Part shown: positions 6,234 through 6,664 of the stretch, in pieces | Layout of the letters: every line of letters begins with the position of its first letter | Position numbering within the stretch: position 1 is the first letter of the stretch | The notes under the pieces: model-generated | Told to the model about the DNA's origin: nothing | The model's database searches: none | The model's input: only the letters and a program-made list of their open reading frames with translations | Assembly (NCBI GenBank): GCA_045658005.1 | Contig: JAZOUD010000013.1 | Location: 1 to 6,664, forward strand | Length of the DNA: 6,664 nt | DNA from: UBA2862 sp045658005 | GTDB taxonomy: Bacteria; Bacillota; Clostridia; Christensenellales; Aristaeellaceae | Reading direction: 5' to 3' | Made by a program: the position numbers and the translations under genes

Positions 6234-6494
6234 GTGTTGGTCTATAAGAGTGCAGACATAAGTGATGCAGATTTGCTGATAAGAATATATAACTCCGCAT
6301 TCTATGATGATTTCATTCGTTATGGACAGTGTCAGGCATATGGCCAGTCACGTGAAGAAATGGAATAGTCAGTGAAGGTTTTTCCGAAGATCATTGCTTA
6401 CGCGCAGGACAAGCCTGTCGGAGTTATCTCTTATAAAGCTGAAGGTCCGGGAAAGTATTATATTGGCTGTTTGGCAGTAGTAAAAGAAGAACAG
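6234..6494 (+). pseudogene. GNAT acetyltransferase pseudogene, nonsense-mutated and 3'-truncated
   Basis: Read through its stop, the frame gives a recognisable GNAT N-terminal half: VYKSADISDADLLIRIYNSA, then FYDDFIRYGQ, SREEME, TAG at 6366-6368, VFPKIIAYAQDKPVGVISY and YYIGCLAVVKEEQ. In this family the last segment should run into the acetyl-CoA loop (EEQGKGIG-like). Instead, homology stops at the glutamine codon 6492-6494, where the ribosome binding site of the next gene begins. There are thus two lesions: a nonsense codon, probably from a lysine or glutamate codon, and loss of the whole second half. The start is uncertain: GTG 6234 is suggested, but the frame is open from a TTG at 6189 and reads ANVILTENTVRDDN before it. 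A functional protein with an acetyl-CoA site is not possible from this copy. Confidence 0.65.
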
Positions 6495-6504
6495 GAGGAC
6501 AATT

Positions 6505-6664
6505 ATGAAAACTGTGTTATGCGAGAATACAGAATGGCTGCTGTCAGAAGAAGCATTCTCAATCTATGCTTCTTGCATGTATCATCCAACATACGAGGAA
6601 TACAAAGCGCAGATGGAAGACTATCTACACGACTCATCGGTGAAAGTATTTGTATGTGAGAATC
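6505..6664 (+). CDS. GNAT-like acetyltransferase, N-terminal part, cut by the window end
   Basis: A perfect AGGAGG (6493-6498) lies 6 nt before the ATG at 6505, giving strong evidence for a real start. The 53 visible residues begin MKTVLCENTEWLLSEEAF and continue through SIYASCMYHPTYEEYKAQ to a strand-like VKVFVCEN at the window edge. This layout (strand, helix, spaced helix, then a strand that starts the central sheet) suits the N-terminus of a GNAT domain, but the acetyl-CoA motif lies outside the window, so family assignment is tentative. Composition is A/T-rich like the two GNAT-related loci before it. A competing frame in the same direction is only the read-through of the pseudogene. Confidence 0.7.
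   Translation, partial: MKTVLCENTEWLLSEEAFSIYASCMYHPTYEEYKAQMEDYLHDSSVKVFVCEN

Noticed and set aside
6372..6659. Separate 95-aa gene starting at the GTG at 6372
   Set aside because: Its first 41 codons are the second part of the GNAT pseudogene after the TAG. The rest is an out-of-frame reading of the next gene, which has a perfect ribosome binding site.
5568..6664. Integron-like gene cassette array
   Set aside because: The cluster of small low-GC GNAT genes suggested it, but no convincing attC core sites or integrase were found.

Overview
The window looks like chromosomal DNA from a GC-rich member of the Clostridia/Firmicutes, possibly a gut lineage. The reasons are strong Shine-Dalgarno sites, two near-consensus sigma-A-type promoters with 17-bp spacers, a Firmicutes-style RlmD with Fe-S cysteines, and a small DUF2007-like protein of a kind I associate with clostridia. 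The species cannot be named from this sequence. No RNA genes, CRISPR array, insertion sequence or integrase was seen.

Left part (194-3663, minus strand): a compact three-gene operon for making and exporting a surface polysaccharide. It is transcribed leftwards from a clear promoter at 3728-3756. The order is an ABC-2 permease (Wzm type), its ATPase (Wzt type, without a C-terminal glycan-binding domain), and a GlfT2-like glycosyltransferase predicted to polymerise galactofuranose. Gaps are 17 and 18 nt. The permease and the transferase appear to use TTG and GTG starts, judged from the position of their ribosome binding sites. A perfect hairpin sits in the leader, and a long hairpin follows the last gene. 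The likely logic is that a lipid-linked galactan is extended in the cytoplasm by the transferase and exported by the transporter.

Middle (3814-5567, plus strand): a divergent promoter drives a 71-aa DUF2007-like protein. A GC-rich palindromic element of about 116 bp follows, and then rlmD, a TRAM/Fe-S/SAM 23S rRNA uracil-C5 methyltransferase. These are ordinary chromosomal genes, but the intergenic element and the 3' end of rlmD deserve attention.

Right part (about 5529-6664): base composition drops sharply, starting inside the last dozen codons of rlmD rather than after its stop. This stretch carries an intact GNAT acetyltransferase, about 180 nt with no recognisable gene, a GNAT pseudogene with an internal TAG that loses homology just before its acetyl-CoA motif, and the start of a third GNAT-like gene that runs off the window. 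It looks like an accessory segment joined to the backbone at the 3' end of rlmD.
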